DNA of 64,000 nt. It comes from Oceanicaulis alexandrii DSM 11625 (lineage in GTDB: Bacteria > Pseudomonadota > Alphaproteobacteria > Caulobacterales > Maricaulaceae). This document shows positions 51,269 through 60,924 of the stretch, piece by piece. Location of the stretch: assembly GCF_000420265.1 (NCBI RefSeq), contig NZ_ATUP01000001.1, forward strand, positions 868,001 to 932,000, given 5' to 3'. The notes below the pieces were generated by a model that searched no databases, had not been told where the DNA came from, and was given only the letters and a program-made list of their open reading frames with translations. Position 1 is the first letter of the stretch. Each line of letters begins with the position of its first letter. The position numbers and the translations under genes are program-made.

Positions 51269-51829
51269 ATGACAAATTCTGAAAACCCGCTCGTGCTGAC
51301 CCGGCATCTGGCGCTGGTCGGCCTGATGGGCGTCGGCAAAACAACGATTGGACGCAGGCTCGCCCGGCGGCTGGACGTCGAGTTTCGCGACGCTGACGAA
51401 GAAGTCGAGCGCGCCGCGGGCCGTAGCGTCAGCGAGATTTTCGCCGATTTCGGCGAACCGGCCTTCCGCGATGGTGAGCGCAAGGTGATTGGCCGTCTGC
51501 TGGAAGAGCCAGACCCACTAATCATCGGGCTGGGCGGCGGCGCCTTCATCCAGGAGGACACGCGGGCGCTGGTGAAAGACAAAGCCATCTCCATATGGCT
51601 CAAAGCCGATATCGACGTGCTGATCGAGCGGGTGGGCCGCAAGCCCGGCGCACGCCCTTTATTGTCACAAGGCGATCCCGCCGAGATCATGGCCCGGCTT
51701 GAACGCGAACGCTCTCCCCTCTACGCCGAGGCGGACATTGTGGTGGACACCTCGGTCGGCAGCCATGAACAATCGGCCGACCAGGTGATGGACGCCCTCA
51801 GGACTTATCAGGAAGGAGTGCGCGGATGA
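51269..51829 (+). CDS. aroK: Shikimate kinase
   Basis: Phosphorylates shikimate using ATP in aromatic amino-acid synthesis. The 186-residue protein has Walker A 'GLMGVGKTT' at 18-26, the shikimate-binding 'FRDADEEVE' and 'GEPAFRDGE', 'GLGGGAF', and a lid 'GRKPGARPLL'. A GTG lies one codon upstream; I use the ATG. Its end overlaps aroB by 4 bases, the usual alphaproteobacterial aroK-aroB pair. Confidence 0.94.
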   Translation: MTNSENPLVLTRHLALVGLMGVGKTTIGRRLARRLDVEFRDADEEVERAAGRSVSEIFADFGEPAFRDGERKVIGRLLEEPDPLIIGLGGGAFIQEDTRALVKDKAISIWLKADIDVLIERVGRKPGARPLLSQGDPAEIMARLERERSPLYAEADIVVDTSVGSHEQSADQVMDALRTYQEGVRG

Positions 51830-52935
51830 GCGTGCTGCGCGTGATCGAGGTGAACGCGGCCTCAGGCGCCTATGAAGTCGTGATCGGGCGCGACGCCCTG
51901 TCCGCACGTGCGGACCGGCTGGCGAACCGCGCCCCACGCGGACGCGTTGTCATCGTCGCGGATTCACACGCGCTCAAACACCACAAGACACGCCTGACCC
52001 AGGCGTTTGACGCGGCGAACCTCAAGATCGAACTCATCGAGATCGAGGGCGGCGAAAGCGCCAAGAGCTGGCGCGGGCTGGAAGCTCTCTGTGATCGTCT
52101 GCTGGACCTGAATGTGGAGCGCAGCGAGCCGGTGATCGCCTTTGGCGGCGGCACTGTCGGCGACCTCACAGGCTTCGCTTCGGCGGTTCTCAAGCGCGGC
52201 ACGCGCTTCATACAGATCCCGACGACCCTGTTGGCTCAGGTCGACAGCTCGGTCGGCGGCAAAACCGGCATCAACACGCAGCACGGTAAAAACCTGATCG
52301 GCGCGTTTCATCAGCCAGACCTCGTGATCGCAGACACCGCCTTTCTCGACACCCTGCCCCGGCGCGAAGTGCTCGCGGGCTATGCCGAGATCGTCAAAGC
52401 CGGCCTCATCCAGGATGCCCCGCTGTTTGACCGCCTTGAAGCTCAGGGCGTGGACGCCGTGACGGGAGACGGTCTGGTCCAGGCCGTCGCGGACGCCGTT
52501 GCGTTCAAGGCCAGGATCGTCGCCGAGGATGAACGTGAAAGCGGCGAGCGCGCCTTGCTCAATCTGGGCCATACGTTCGGACACGCGTTTGAGGCGGAAG
52601 CGGAAAAAGGCGCGCTGGTGCATGGCGAGGCCGTCGCCTGCGGCTTGGCGCTCGCATTCCGGTTTTCGGAACGGCAGGGCCTGTGCGCGCCTGAAGATGC
52701 GCGCCGTGTCGAACGTCATCTGAAGGCTGTGGGGCTTCCGGCCCGGATTTCACAACTGCCCGGCGGACCGTACACTTCGGATCGTTTGCTGGCGCGGATG
52801 CAGGACGACAAGAAAAATTCAGGCGGCGCGATTACATTGATCCTTGCGCGCGGCATCGGGAATGCCTTCATCACACGCGATGTGGATCACAAGGATCTGG
52901 CGGCGTTTTTGTCGAGCGAGGTTGAAGACCAATGA
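51826..52935 (+). CDS. aroB: 3-dehydroquinate synthase
   Basis: NAD- and metal-dependent enzyme that closes the ring of DAHP in the shikimate pathway. The 369-residue protein has 'IAFGGGTVGDLTGFAS' and 'QIPTTLLAQVDSSVGGKTGIN', the NAD and substrate sites, and the zinc ligands in 'LNLGHTFGHAFE' and 'VHGEAVACG'. It overlaps aroK upstream and the CorC-like gene downstream by 4 bases each, so the three genes form one operon. Confidence 0.95.
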   Translation: MSVLRVIEVNAASGAYEVVIGRDALSARADRLANRAPRGRVVIVADSHALKHHKTRLTQAFDAANLKIELIEIEGGESAKSWRGLEALCDRLLDLNVERSEPVIAFGGGTVGDLTGFASAVLKRGTRFIQIPTTLLAQVDSSVGGKTGINTQHGKNLIGAFHQPDLVIADTAFLDTLPRREVLAGYAEIVKAGLIQDAPLFDRLEAQGVDAVTGDGLVQAVADAVAFKARIVAEDERESGERALLNLGHTFGHAFEAEAEKGALVHGEAVACGLALAFRFSERQGLCAPEDARRVERHLKAVGLPARISQLPGGPYTSDRLLARMQDDKKNSGGAITLILARGIGNAFITRDVDHKDLAAFLSSEVEDQ

Positions 52936-54218
52936 CTTTTGAACCGTGGATGGCCTGGACCGGACTTGGCATTTTGTGCCTGCTGGCCTTTTCAGGGTTC
53001 TTTTCAGGCTCTGAAACCGCGCTGACCGCCACTTCCAAGGCGCGCATGCTGACCCTTGAAAAAGAAAAAGATCACCGCGCGCGGCGGGTCAATCTGCTGA
53101 TTGATGATCGCGAAAGCCTGATCGGCGCGATCCTGCTGGGCAATAACCTCGTCAACATCCTGGCGGCGTCACTGGCGTCGGCGGTGTTTCTGGCCATGTT
53201 CGGCGAAGCGGGCGTCCCCATCGCCACTTTGGTGATGACGCTTCTGGTGCTGATCTTCGCTGAAGTGCTGCCCAAGACCTATGCCCTGTCGAACCCGGAC
53301 CGCATGGCGCTGACCGTGTCCCTGCCGATCCGCATTTTCGTGATGCTGTTCGCGCCTGTTGTGGCCGCCGTGCAATGGCTGGTGCGCGCGACGTTGCGCA
53401 TTCTGGGTCTGTCGGTGGAGGGCCCGGTCCTGTCCGCCCATGACGAGATCCGCGGTCAGATCGACCTGCACCACCAGGAAGGCGGCGTGGTGAAAACCGA
53501 CCGCGACATGCTGGGCGGCGTGCTCGATCTGCGCGAGCTGACGGTGGACGACGTCATGGTTCACCGCAAAAGCCTGGTGATGTTCGACATCGACCAACCG
53601 GTCGAACAATTGGTGGCCGATGCACTGAGCTGTCCGCACACCCGCCTGCCGCTCTATCGCGATGACGCGGAGAACATTGTCGGCATCCTGCATGTGCGCG
53701 ACCTGGCGCGTGAACTGCACAATGCTGGCGGGGATTCCAGCAAGCTCGACATTGAAGCGATCAAGCGCGAACCGTGGTTCATCCCTGAAACCACCGAACT
53801 GCTTGAACAGCTGACGGCCTTCCGGCAGAAGCGCGAGCACTTCGCCCTGGTGGTGGACGAGTACGGCGCCTTGATGGGCGTTGTGACACTGGAAGACATC
53901 ATCGAGGAAATCGTCGGCGAGATCGAGGACGAGCACGATGTCACGGTCGAGGGGGTCACCCCCCTGCCCGACGGCTTCATCCTGGTGGATGGCGGCGCGC
54001 CCATTCGCGACGTGAACCGCGCGCTTGACTGGGAATTGCCCGACGACGAAGCGGTCACCATTGCCGGTCTTGTGATCCACGAAGCCCAGACCATCCCCGA
54101 AGCGGGGCAGATCTTCCGCTTTCACGGGGTGCAATTTGAAATCCTGGAACGTCGCCGCAACCAGATCACCCGCATGCGGCTCAAGAAAGAGCCCGAGGCC
54201 GCAGACACGGACGATTGA
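52932..54218 (+). CDS. CNNM/CorC family transporter (HlyC/CorC, with CBS domains)
   Basis: A 428-residue inner-membrane protein likely to handle Mg2+ or Co2+ efflux. The N-terminal CNNM (DUF21) domain, about 1-190, has 'FSGFFSGSETALTATSKARM' and further helices. A CBS pair follows (about 205-335; 'VMVHRKSLVMFDIDQPV', 'VVDEYGALMGVVTLEDIIEE'), then the small CorC/HlyC domain. Such proteins sit beside aroK-aroB in many Alphaproteobacteria. It ends one base before the convergent bolA stop, with a UUCG hairpin at the junction. Confidence 0.92.
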   Translation: MTFEPWMAWTGLGILCLLAFSGFFSGSETALTATSKARMLTLEKEKDHRARRVNLLIDDRESLIGAILLGNNLVNILAASLASAVFLAMFGEAGVPIATLVMTLLVLIFAEVLPKTYALSNPDRMALTVSLPIRIFVMLFAPVVAAVQWLVRATLRILGLSVEGPVLSAHDEIRGQIDLHHQEGGVVKTDRDMLGGVLDLRELTVDDVMVHRKSLVMFDIDQPVEQLVADALSCPHTRLPLYRDDAENIVGILHVRDLARELHNAGGDSSKLDIEAIKREPWFIPETTELLEQLTAFRQKREHFALVVDEYGALMGVVTLEDIIEEIVGEIEDEHDVTVEGVTPLPDGFILVDGGAPIRDVNRALDWELPDDEAVTIAGLVIHEAQTIPEAGQIFRFHGVQFEILERRRNQITRMRLKKEPEAADTDD

Positions 54219-54494
54219 TCAGCCCGCTTCGGCGGGCGCCTTGGCCTTGATGGCCAGGGCGTGCACTTGCGCTTTCAGCAGCTCGCCCAGCGCCTGATTG
54301 ACCAGACGGTGACGCTGGACGCGGCTCTGGTCCGTGAAAGCGTCAGACACGATCTCGACGGTGAAATGGCTTTCACCAGCACGCGCCTGCTCGGAATGAC
54401 CGGCATGAAGCGCGCTGTCATCAGTAACTTTCAATAGGGTCGGCGCCAGCGCCTGGGTCAGTTGGTCTTCGATTTGCTGCTTTACGCTGGACAT
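54219..54494 (-). CDS. bolA: BolA family protein
   Basis: A 91-residue protein of the BolA family, which works with monothiol glutaredoxins in iron-sulfur handling and can bind DNA. The core 'GHSEQARAGESHFTVEIVSDAF' (in part 'ESHFTVEIVSDAF') and 'RVQRHRLVNQALGELL' with the invariant R-H are seen; the C-terminal 'VHALAIKAKAP' is also typical. Two ATGs lie close together; the 'gagg' site is spaced best for the one at 54494. Its neighbour is a divergent J-domain gene, a conserved pair. Confidence 0.9.
   Translation of the reverse strand: MSSVKQQIEDQLTQALAPTLLKVTDDSALHAGHSEQARAGESHFTVEIVSDAFTDQSRVQRHRLVNQALGELLKAQVHALAIKAKAPAEAG
54222..54237. terminator. UUCG-loop hairpin at a convergent junction
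   Basis: A perfect GCCCGC/GCGGGC stem capped by a TTCG loop lies just after the CorC-like stop and inside the last codons of bolA. UUCG loops are exceptionally stable. No T run follows on either strand, so termination may be partial. Confidence 0.45.
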
Positions 54495-54546
54495 TGTCAT
54501 CCTCTGTTTATTGTCCGTCAGGCCGGTGCGCCCCATACTTGGGGTT

Positions 54547-55179
54547 ATGGACGGCTCGTACAAATACCGACCCAAATTTAAAGACATCCGCATCAAGCCG
54601 CCCAAAACCGAGGCGCGGCAAGAAGATAAGGTGTGCGAGCATCCCCAGTGCCGGTCGAAAGCGACCGCGCGCGCGCCCAAGAGCCCGGCCAACCGCACCG
54701 AGTTCTACTGGTTCTGCCAACAACACGCCGCCCAGTACAACAAGGAATGGAATTTCTTTGAGGGCATGAGCGAGGATGCGGCCAAGGCCCATGCCGCGGC
54801 CGACATGTATGGCCATCGCCCCACCTGGGGGTTCGCGTCCGGCTCCAGCGCCCGCCGCGCCGCGCAGAACGCCAGCAAGGATTTCAAGGACGGCTTCGTC
54901 GATCCATTCAATCTGTTCGGCGACGGCCCGCCCCCCGGACAGGAACGCGCCCAGCGCGAAGCCGAAGACCCGAACGCCGGGATGGGGCGGCTTCAAAAGC
55001 GCGCCCTCGATACGCTCAATCTCGACCCCAAGGCGAACAAGACCGCCATCCGGCGGCGCTATGCCGAGCTGGTGCGCCAATATCATCCGGACTCAAATGG
55101 CGGCGACCGCTCGATGGAAGAGCTGCTTCAGAAAGTGGTCGAGGCCTACCAGATCCTCAAAAGCTGCGGCATGGGATGA
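54547..55179 (+). CDS. J-domain protein (DnaJ-like)
   Basis: A 210-residue co-chaperone-like protein. The J domain is at the C-terminus, about 145-208, with the H-P-D tripeptide at 180-182 in 'QYHPDSNGG', which stimulates DnaK ATPase. The N-terminal part has 'CEHPQCRSKATARAPKSP' and 'FYWFCQQHAAQYNKEWNFF', a conserved cysteine/histidine-bearing region possibly binding zinc. This inverted layout is typical of the alphaproteobacterial J-protein encoded beside bolA and before cobS. The frame opens at 54511, but the ATG at 54547 fits better. Confidence 0.9.
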   Translation: MDGSYKYRPKFKDIRIKPPKTEARQEDKVCEHPQCRSKATARAPKSPANRTEFYWFCQQHAAQYNKEWNFFEGMSEDAAKAHAAADMYGHRPTWGFASGSSARRAAQNASKDFKDGFVDPFNLFGDGPPPGQERAQREAEDPNAGMGRLQKRALDTLNLDPKANKTAIRRRYAELVRQYHPDSNGGDRSMEELLQKVVEAYQILKSCGMG

Positions 55180-55264
55180 GCCTGTCTAAAAGTTCATCAC
55201 CCGGACACCAAGCCGAAATGTGACTGCGGTCACCTTCACTTCCTCAATCTCTGGGGGAGTTTCC

Positions 55265-56272
55265 ATGATCATCACCGCACTTGCCGCATCCCTAAGCCTC
55301 GCGTCCTGTCCGGCCGGGGCGCACTGCCTTGAAGATGAGACCTTACTGGCGGTGTCCGCCAATCCGGACCGCGCCGCCTTTATCCTGTCCGCCATGCAGA
55401 CTGCGCAGGCGCGCTATGGCGACGTGTTCTCGCGCACGCCGGGCCTGACCGCCGTCATCGAGGACAGCACGCAATTTCCCGGTCTGGCGCTGGAGCTGGA
55501 CGGTCAAGGCTATACCGTCAAACCCTGGGTCTCCCCCCAGGCCATGCGCGACCAGCTGGAGGCTCAACTGCGACCCGCGCTTGAGGCGCAAATGGCCGGC
55601 GCGCCAGAGGCCGTGATCGACGCGGCCATCAATTCCGCCCTGTCAGACCGTGTGGACGGCAATGAACGCGTGCGTCACGGCGAAGCCATCATTGCGCACG
55701 AATTGGGTCATCTCTGGCTGCGCGACACCTATGATTGGCCCGACATCGATACTGGGGGTGCGCGCACCTACGGCGCCGCCGCTGCGCCAGACTGGTTTGA
55801 CGAGACCGCCGCCGTGCTGATGGAAAGCGAGCAATTAACGGGCGAGCGGCGATCAAACCTGTGCGAAGACTTGCCTGATGACATCTCCGCGCAATTGAGC
55901 CGGTATTTCACCATGGAGCATCCCTTGTTGCAGATGGCGGCTCTGGCGGCGGACCGCGCCGCCGCCGCCGCACGCGCCCGGGGCGAAGCTGCGGACGGCC
56001 CCCAGATCATGGTGATGTCGGGCGATGCGCTCTCGAGCCAGGGCGCGGACATGATCGGAGCGGAGCGTTTTTACGGCCTGACCCGGGCTCTGGTGGATTA
56101 TCTGATGACGCGCACCGGCTCTCACGTCGTCTTTGACACGCTCGCGCAGACGCTCGCATCCGGGCAAAGCCTGGAAGACTGGCTCGCATCCAGCCCCTCG
56201 GATTTGCCGTCCAGTCAGGCCGCTCTGATTGACGATCTAGCGACCTTTATCGAGAGCGGTTGCGCGGCCTGA
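55265..56272 (+). CDS. Putative exported zinc metallopeptidase (HELGH)
   Basis: A 335-residue protein starting at an ATG with 'gggggag' five bases ahead. The N-terminus is hydrophobic and ends 'LSLASC', which could be a lipobox though no basic residues precede it. The key motif is 'IIAHELGHLW': H145-E146-x-x-H149, followed 31 residues later by 'WFDETAAVLME', whose E180 could be the third zinc ligand as in gluzincins. Two cysteines near the start and ends may form disulfides. I know no named family for the whole chain. It lies between the J-domain gene and cobS, which are adjacent in relatives I recall. Confidence 0.72.
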   Translation: MIITALAASLSLASCPAGAHCLEDETLLAVSANPDRAAFILSAMQTAQARYGDVFSRTPGLTAVIEDSTQFPGLALELDGQGYTVKPWVSPQAMRDQLEAQLRPALEAQMAGAPEAVIDAAINSALSDRVDGNERVRHGEAIIAHELGHLWLRDTYDWPDIDTGGARTYGAAAAPDWFDETAAVLMESEQLTGERRSNLCEDLPDDISAQLSRYFTMEHPLLQMAALAADRAAAAARARGEAADGPQIMVMSGDALSSQGADMIGAERFYGLTRALVDYLMTRTGSHVVFDTLAQTLASGQSLEDWLASSPSDLPSSQAALIDDLATFIESGCAA

Positions 56273-56388
56273 TCCCTTTGAACCAGACACGGTGCTGAAC
56301 AGCAGTGGCGACAGGGCTTGGACGCTCTATGTCTGGGGCTTATGGTTTGAACCACCCTGTCGCGCTGCAACAAAGAGCCCTTCCGCGT

Positions 56389-57378
56389 ATGACCGACGAT
56401 ACCCTGATCAGCCTCACCCCCGACACGACCGCCGATTGTCAGGCCTTGTTTGGCTTTGATCCCGGATTTGAGGTCCCCGCCTTTTCCGGTCGCGATTCCC
56501 ACGTGCCCGATATTGACGACACCTATGTGTTCGACCCCGCCACCACGCGGGCCATTCTGGCGGGCTTCGCCTTCAACCGCCGCGTCATGGTTCAGGGCTA
56601 TCACGGCACGGGTAAATCCACCCATATCGAACAGGTCGCCGCGCGTCTGAACTGGCCGATGATCCGGGTCAATCTCGACAGCCATGTGAGCCGGATCGAC
56701 ATGGTGGGCAAGGACGCCATCGTCCTGAAAGACGGCCAACAGATCACCGAATTTCAGGAAGGCATTCTGCCCTGGGCCGTCCAGCGCCCCGTCGCCTTGC
56801 TCTTTGACGAATACGATGCGGGCCGTCCTGACGTGATGTTCGTGATCCAGCGCGTTCTGGAAGCCTCAGGTTCTCTGACCTTGCTCGACCAGAACCGGGT
56901 GATCCGCCCGAACCCGAATTTCCGCCTGTTCGCCACCACCAACACGGTGGGCCTGGGCGACACGACGGGGCTCTATCACGGCACCCAGCAGATCAACCAG
57001 GGTCAGATGGACCGCTGGTCCCTGGTCGCCACGCTGAACTATCTCCCAGCCGAGACCGAGCGCGAGATCGTCGCCGCCAAGCTGGGCGAAGTTGGCCAGT
57101 CCGAAGCCGGCGCCAAGATGATCGCCGACATGGTCACGGTGGCTGATCTCAGCCGCGAAGCCTTCATCAATGGCGATCTGTCCACCGTGATGAGCCCGCG
57201 CACCGTTCTGACCTGGGCAGAGAACACCCAGATTTTCGGTGACGCCGGCATCGCCTTCCGCCTGACCTTCCTGAACAAATGCGACGAGCTGGAACGCCCG
57301 ATCGTGTCGGAATTCTATCAGCGGGTCTTTGGCGAGGATCTGCCGGAAAGCGCCCTCGCCGCCGGCACTGCAGCCTAA
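56389..57378 (+). CDS. cobS: Cobaltochelatase subunit CobS (MoxR-like AAA+ ATPase)
   Basis: AAA+ subunit of the aerobic cobaltochelatase, which with CobT powers cobalt insertion by CobN. The 329-residue protein has Walker A 'GYHGTGKST' at 70-78, Walker B '[13 protein letters not shown]', and '[19 protein letters not shown]', the sensor region specific to CobS. The frame opens at 56305; the ATG at 56389 gives the family start. cobT follows 9 bases later. CobN is not in this window, so cobalamin synthesis cannot be concluded from this pair alone. Confidence 0.93.
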   Translation: MTDDTLISLTPDTTADCQALFGFDPGFEVPAFSGRDSHVPDIDDTYVFDPATTRAILAGFAFNRRVMVQGYHGTGKSTHIEQVAARLNWPMIRVNLDSHVSRIDMVGKDAIVLKDGQQITEFQEGILPWAVQRPVALLFDEYDAGRPDVMFVIQRVLEASGSLTLLDQNRVIRPNPNFRLFATTNTVGLGDTTGLYHGTQQINQGQMDRWSLVATLNYLPAETEREIVAAKLGEVGQSEAGAKMIADMVTVADLSREAFINGDLSTVMSPRTVLTWAENTQIFGDAGIAFRLTFLNKCDELERPIVSEFYQRVFGEDLPESALAAGTAA

Positions 57379-57387
57379 AGGCCTTTC

Positions 57388-59322
57388 ATGTCTGACGCTT
57401 CGCCTGCTGACCAGTTCCGGCGCGCGCTGTCCGCTGCGACACGCGCCATCTCTCACGACCGCGAACTGGACGTGAAGTTCGGTGGCGAGTCCGCGGCGTT
57501 GTCGAACGGCAAGGTCGTGCTGCCCAATCCGCCGGAAAAACTGACCGCGGATGATGCAGCAAAATTGCGCGGCAAGGCCGATGCGCTGGCGCTGCGTCTG
57601 CAGCTTCATAATGCACGCTCGCATCAGACCGCCCTGCCGCCCGGAGCCCGGGCGCGGCAAATCTTTGAAGCCGCCGAACAGGCGCGAGTGGAAGCCCTGG
57701 GCGCACGCGCCATGCGCGGCGTGGCCGATAATCTGGACGCCGCGCTGGCTGATCGCTGCCGCCGCGAAGGCTGGAACCATGCCGAGGACCGGCAAACCGC
57801 GCCCCTGGCGGACGCCATCTCCATGCTGGTGCGTGAGCGCGTAACAGGTCGGCCCGCTCCGGACGATGCGAAGGGCCTGATGCAGGTCTGGCGCGAGGAC
57901 CTGGAAAGCAGCGCAGGCGGCGCGCTGGATGCGCTGGCGGGCGCGGTTGATGATCAAAGCGCCTTTGCGGATGCTCTGCGGCAGGTCATCCGGGATCTCG
58001 ACCTGACGGACGAGCTGGGCGAGCACGACCAGGACGAAGACGACACAGACGACAGCCAGGACGATTCCGGCGTCGAGCAGGAGCCTGAAGCCGGCCAGGA
58101 CGATTCAGACAACGATCCCGATCAGGGCGAGGATGAGGACGACGCCGCCGACGCCAAGGGCACCGCAGCGGACACCGATGACATCCATTTCGCCGAGGAC
58201 AGCCAGACCCGCGTCGAGGCCGATGACGAGCCCAGCGAGTCCATGCAGTCGGCGAAACCCAACTGGGTCAGCCCGCCCGGCGAAGATCCCAACGCCTACA
58301 AAGTCTTCACCGACAAGTTCGACGAAGTGATCCAGGCGTCGGATCTGTGCGATGCGGCCGAGCTCAACCGTCTGCGGCGCACCCTCGACCAGCACCTCAA
58401 AGGGTTGGAGAGCGCGGTCGGACGCCTCGCCAACCGTTTGCAACGCCGCCTGATGGCCCAGCAACAGCGCTCCTGGTCGTTCGATCTTGAAGAAGGCATG
58501 CTCGATCCGGCGCGCCTGCCCCGCATCATCATGGACCCGATGATGCCGCTCAGCTTCAAGCAGGAAAAAGACACCGATTTCCGCGATACGGTCGTCACCT
58601 TGCTGCTCGACAATTCAGGCTCCATGCGCGGACGGCCGATCCTGGTCGCGGCGGCCTGCGCCGACATTCTGGCGCGCACACTGGAGCGGTGCGGCGTGAA
58701 GACCGAAATTCTGGGCTTCACCACCCGCGCCTGGAAGGGCGGACGCTCGAAAGAGGAATGGCTCAGCCAGGGCAAGCCGCCGAATCCGGGTCGCCTCAAT
58801 GATCTGCGCCATATCATCTACAAGGCCGCAGACGCGCCCTGGCGCCGGGCGCGACCCAATCTGGGCCTGATGCTCCGCGACGGCCTGCTCAAGGAAAACA
58901 TCGACGGCGAGGCTTTGCTCTGGGCCCATAAACGCCTGATGGCCCGCCCCGAACAACGCCGCATCATGATGGTGATCTCCGATGGCGCCCCCGTGGACGA
59001 CGGCACGCAATCGGCGAACTCACCTGCCTATCTTGAAAAGCATCTGCGCGAAGTCATCGCCATGATCGAGAACAAATCCGATGTGGAATTGCTCGCCATC
59101 GGCATCGGTCATGACGTGACCCGGTATTACCGCAAGGCGGTCACCATCGTGGATGTGGAGCAGCTAGCGGGCGCCATGACCGATCAGCTCGCGGCTCTGT
59201 TCGATGAGAAACGCGACCGCAAAGCCGACGGTAAAATTCGCGCAAAAGGCGAAAACAAGGTGCGCCCGGCCGGCGGCTCGGCTATGAAACGGGCTGTGAC
59301 CGGTACGCGCGCTCGACGCTAG
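57388..59322 (+). CDS. cobT: Cobaltochelatase subunit CobT (VWA domain)
   Basis: Large partner of CobS, 644 residues. The N-terminal helical part includes '[16 protein letters not shown]' and '[14 protein letters not shown]'. A strongly acidic low-complexity stretch runs about 210-285. The C-terminal von Willebrand A domain begins near 400, with the metal-site motif D-x-S-x-S as 'DNSGSMRG' near 408 and later '[13 protein letters not shown]'. The tail is basic. cobS lies 9 bases upstream and a phytase-like lipoprotein gene 27 bases downstream, so the three are likely co-transcribed. Confidence 0.93.
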   Translation: MSDASPADQFRRALSAATRAISHDRELDVKFGGESAALSNGKVVLPNPPEKLTADDAAKLRGKADALALRLQLHNARSHQTALPPGARARQIFEAAEQARVEALGARAMRGVADNLDAALADRCRREGWNHAEDRQTAPLADAISMLVRERVTGRPAPDDAKGLMQVWREDLESSAGGALDALAGAVDDQSAFADALRQVIRDLDLTDELGEHDQDEDDTDDSQDDSGVEQEPEAGQDDSDNDPDQGEDEDDAADAKGTAADTDDIHFAEDSQTRVEADDEPSESMQSAKPNWVSPPGEDPNAYKVFTDKFDEVIQASDLCDAAELNRLRRTLDQHLKGLESAVGRLANRLQRRLMAQQQRSWSFDLEEGMLDPARLPRIIMDPMMPLSFKQEKDTDFRDTVVTLLLDNSGSMRGRPILVAAACADILARTLERCGVKTEILGFTTRAWKGGRSKEEWLSQGKPPNPGRLNDLRHIIYKAADAPWRRARPNLGLMLRDGLLKENIDGEALLWAHKRLMARPEQRRIMMVISDGAPVDDGTQSANSPAYLEKHLREVIAMIENKSDVELLAIGIGHDVTRYYRKAVTIVDVEQLAGAMTDQLAALFDEKRDRKADGKIRAKGENKVRPAGGSAMKRAVTGTRARR

Positions 59323-59349
59323 GGGCGCGCCTTTCCCAAGAGGCTCGCC

Positions 59350-60357
59350 ATGATCCGTACGGCTCTCACCGCCGCCCTTTTCAGCCTGACAGCCGCGTGC
59401 GGCGGACAGGCTCAGGACGAGTCACCACCATCAGACGCAGGCTTGACCGTCAGCGCTGAGCACGTGGTTCTGTTTCCAGATGACCCCGGCCGCATGCGCG
59501 TCGGCGATCTTCGCTATACCGGCGGAGTTGAGCTGAGCAGCACTGACGAGCGCTTCGGCGGCTGGTCCGCCTTGCACGTCAGCGGCGCCTCAGACGCTCT
59601 TGAGCTGATCGTGGCGTCAGACCGGGGTGGGCTGGCTTATGGACGGCTGGAACTGGATGACCGGCAGAGCCCGCTTTCTGTTCAATTGGATCGCTATGAA
59701 CCAATGACGGACCTGAACGGAGCGCCGCTGGAGGGCGCCGCCGCTGATGCGGAAGGCCTGGCGATGCTCTCCGGGACTGAGCTGGCCGTCAGTTTCGAAC
59801 GCGACCACCGCGTGTGGCGGTACCAGCGCGAATCGCCGTTGATCGCAACGCCTCTGGCCTTGCCCCCTCGCACGCAAGGCGTCGGCAACAATGCGGGCCT
59901 TGAAGGGTTGGCGATTGACGACGCCTCTTTATGGGCCAGTGTAGAATACCCTATCCGGGGCGAGGAGACCCACACGCTCTGGCGCTATGACCGCGCGGAC
60001 ATGGACGCGGCTCCAACTGAATTTCAGCTCGCGCTCGATCCCGATTACGGAATCACCAGCCTTGAGACCGACAGCGCCGGCGGTCTGTACCTGTTGCAGC
60101 GTTTCTACCGGCGCGATGTGGGCAACCGGATCCGCATCCTGCACCTCACGGCGGACCGAATCGCAGCGGCGGGTGAGGCGGCGCTAGAGCCTGCGCTGTT
60201 GGCGGAGCTCACGCCCGACATGACGGTGGATAATTTCGAAGGTCTGGCGGTCGTCGAGTTCAATGGCGAAACGCGCCTGTTCCTGATCTCGGACGACAAT
60301 TTCAATGAGGCTCAACGCACGCTCCTGCTGAGCTTCGCCATCGAGCCGCGAGACTGA
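59350..60357 (+). CDS. Phytase-like (esterase-like activity) lipoprotein
   Basis: A 335-residue protein of the 'esterase-like activity of phytase' type, a beta-propeller-like fold. A lipoprotein signal ends 'FSLTAAC' (Cys17). Seen are 'GGWSALHVSG' near residue 70, 'DAEGLAMLSGTELAVSFERDHRVWRY', here in part 'DAEGLAMLSGTELAVSFE', and 'GNNAGLEGLAIDD' plus 'NFEGLAVVEFNGETRLFLISD', the repeated E-G-L/A blade motifs. The substrate is unknown. Its place after cobT and before rpmB is common in Alphaproteobacteria. Confidence 0.83.
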   Translation: MIRTALTAALFSLTAACGGQAQDESPPSDAGLTVSAEHVVLFPDDPGRMRVGDLRYTGGVELSSTDERFGGWSALHVSGASDALELIVASDRGGLAYGRLELDDRQSPLSVQLDRYEPMTDLNGAPLEGAAADAEGLAMLSGTELAVSFERDHRVWRYQRESPLIATPLALPPRTQGVGNNAGLEGLAIDDASLWASVEYPIRGEETHTLWRYDRADMDAAPTEFQLALDPDYGITSLETDSAGGLYLLQRFYRRDVGNRIRILHLTADRIAAAGEAALEPALLAELTPDMTVDNFEGLAVVEFNGETRLFLISDDNFNEAQRTLLLSFAIEPRD

Positions 60358-60380
60358 GTCCCTAGCATCACGCACAGAAA

Positions 60381-60406
60381 AACGCCCGCCGTTTCCGGCG
60401 GGCGTT
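60381..60406 (-). terminator. Rho-independent terminator of rpmB
   Basis: A perfect 11-base stem AACGCCCGCCG/CGGCGGGCGTT with a four-base loop. On the minus strand it is followed by a T run (five T counting the stem end), 26 bases beyond the rpmB stop. On the plus strand it follows the phytase-like gene by 23 bases and may end that transcript too. Confidence 0.88.
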
Positions 60407-60432
60407 GTGTCTCGCGTCAAGCTCAGAGCCGA

Positions 60433-60720
60433 TTAGGCGGCTGCAGCGGCTTTCTTCAGCTCGCGCTTGATTTTCAGCGCGGCGCCAGAAAGCTGCTCAT
60501 CACGAGCTTTCAGCAGGAATTGGTCCAGACCGCCAACATGGTCGACGCTGCGCAGAGCCTTGGCGGCGATACGCAGACGGAAAGACCGGCCCAGAGACTC
60601 AGACGCCAGCGTCACCTGACACAGGTTCGGCAGAAAGCGGCGCTTGGTCTTGTTGTTGGCGTGGGAAACGTTGTTGCCCGAAACCGGACCCGTCCCAGTA
60701 AGTTCGCAGCGGCGCGACAT
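60433..60720 (-). CDS. rpmB: 50S ribosomal protein L28
   Basis: A 95-residue ribosomal protein near the L1 stalk. The start '[20 protein letters not shown]' and '[12 protein letters not shown]' are diagnostic for alphaproteobacterial L28, as is the C-terminal extension with '[14 protein letters not shown]'. The zinc-type extra cysteine pairs are absent. The frame extends to 60783, but the ATG at 60720 has 'aaggtgg' before it. It is monocistronic with its own terminator. Confidence 0.96.
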   Translation of the reverse strand: MSRRCELTGTGPVSGNNVSHANNKTKRRFLPNLCQVTLASESLGRSFRLRIAAKALRSVDHVGGLDQFLLKARDEQLSGAALKIKRELKKAAAAA

Positions 60721-60924
60721 AGCTTCCACCTTGTTCCACAACAGTCGTAAAATCATATGCGACCGCTTACATGGAAAATCCAAGGTGCGGCGCGAGAGCG
60801 GGCGATGTACCGGTCTGGACCGCCTGCGTCAAGGCGTAGGCGCACAGAGACTGGCGTTCATCTTGCAGCCAGATCGCGTTAGATAGGATGCAAACTCGGC
60901 TGGGGCCGAAGGAATTAGAGTGAA

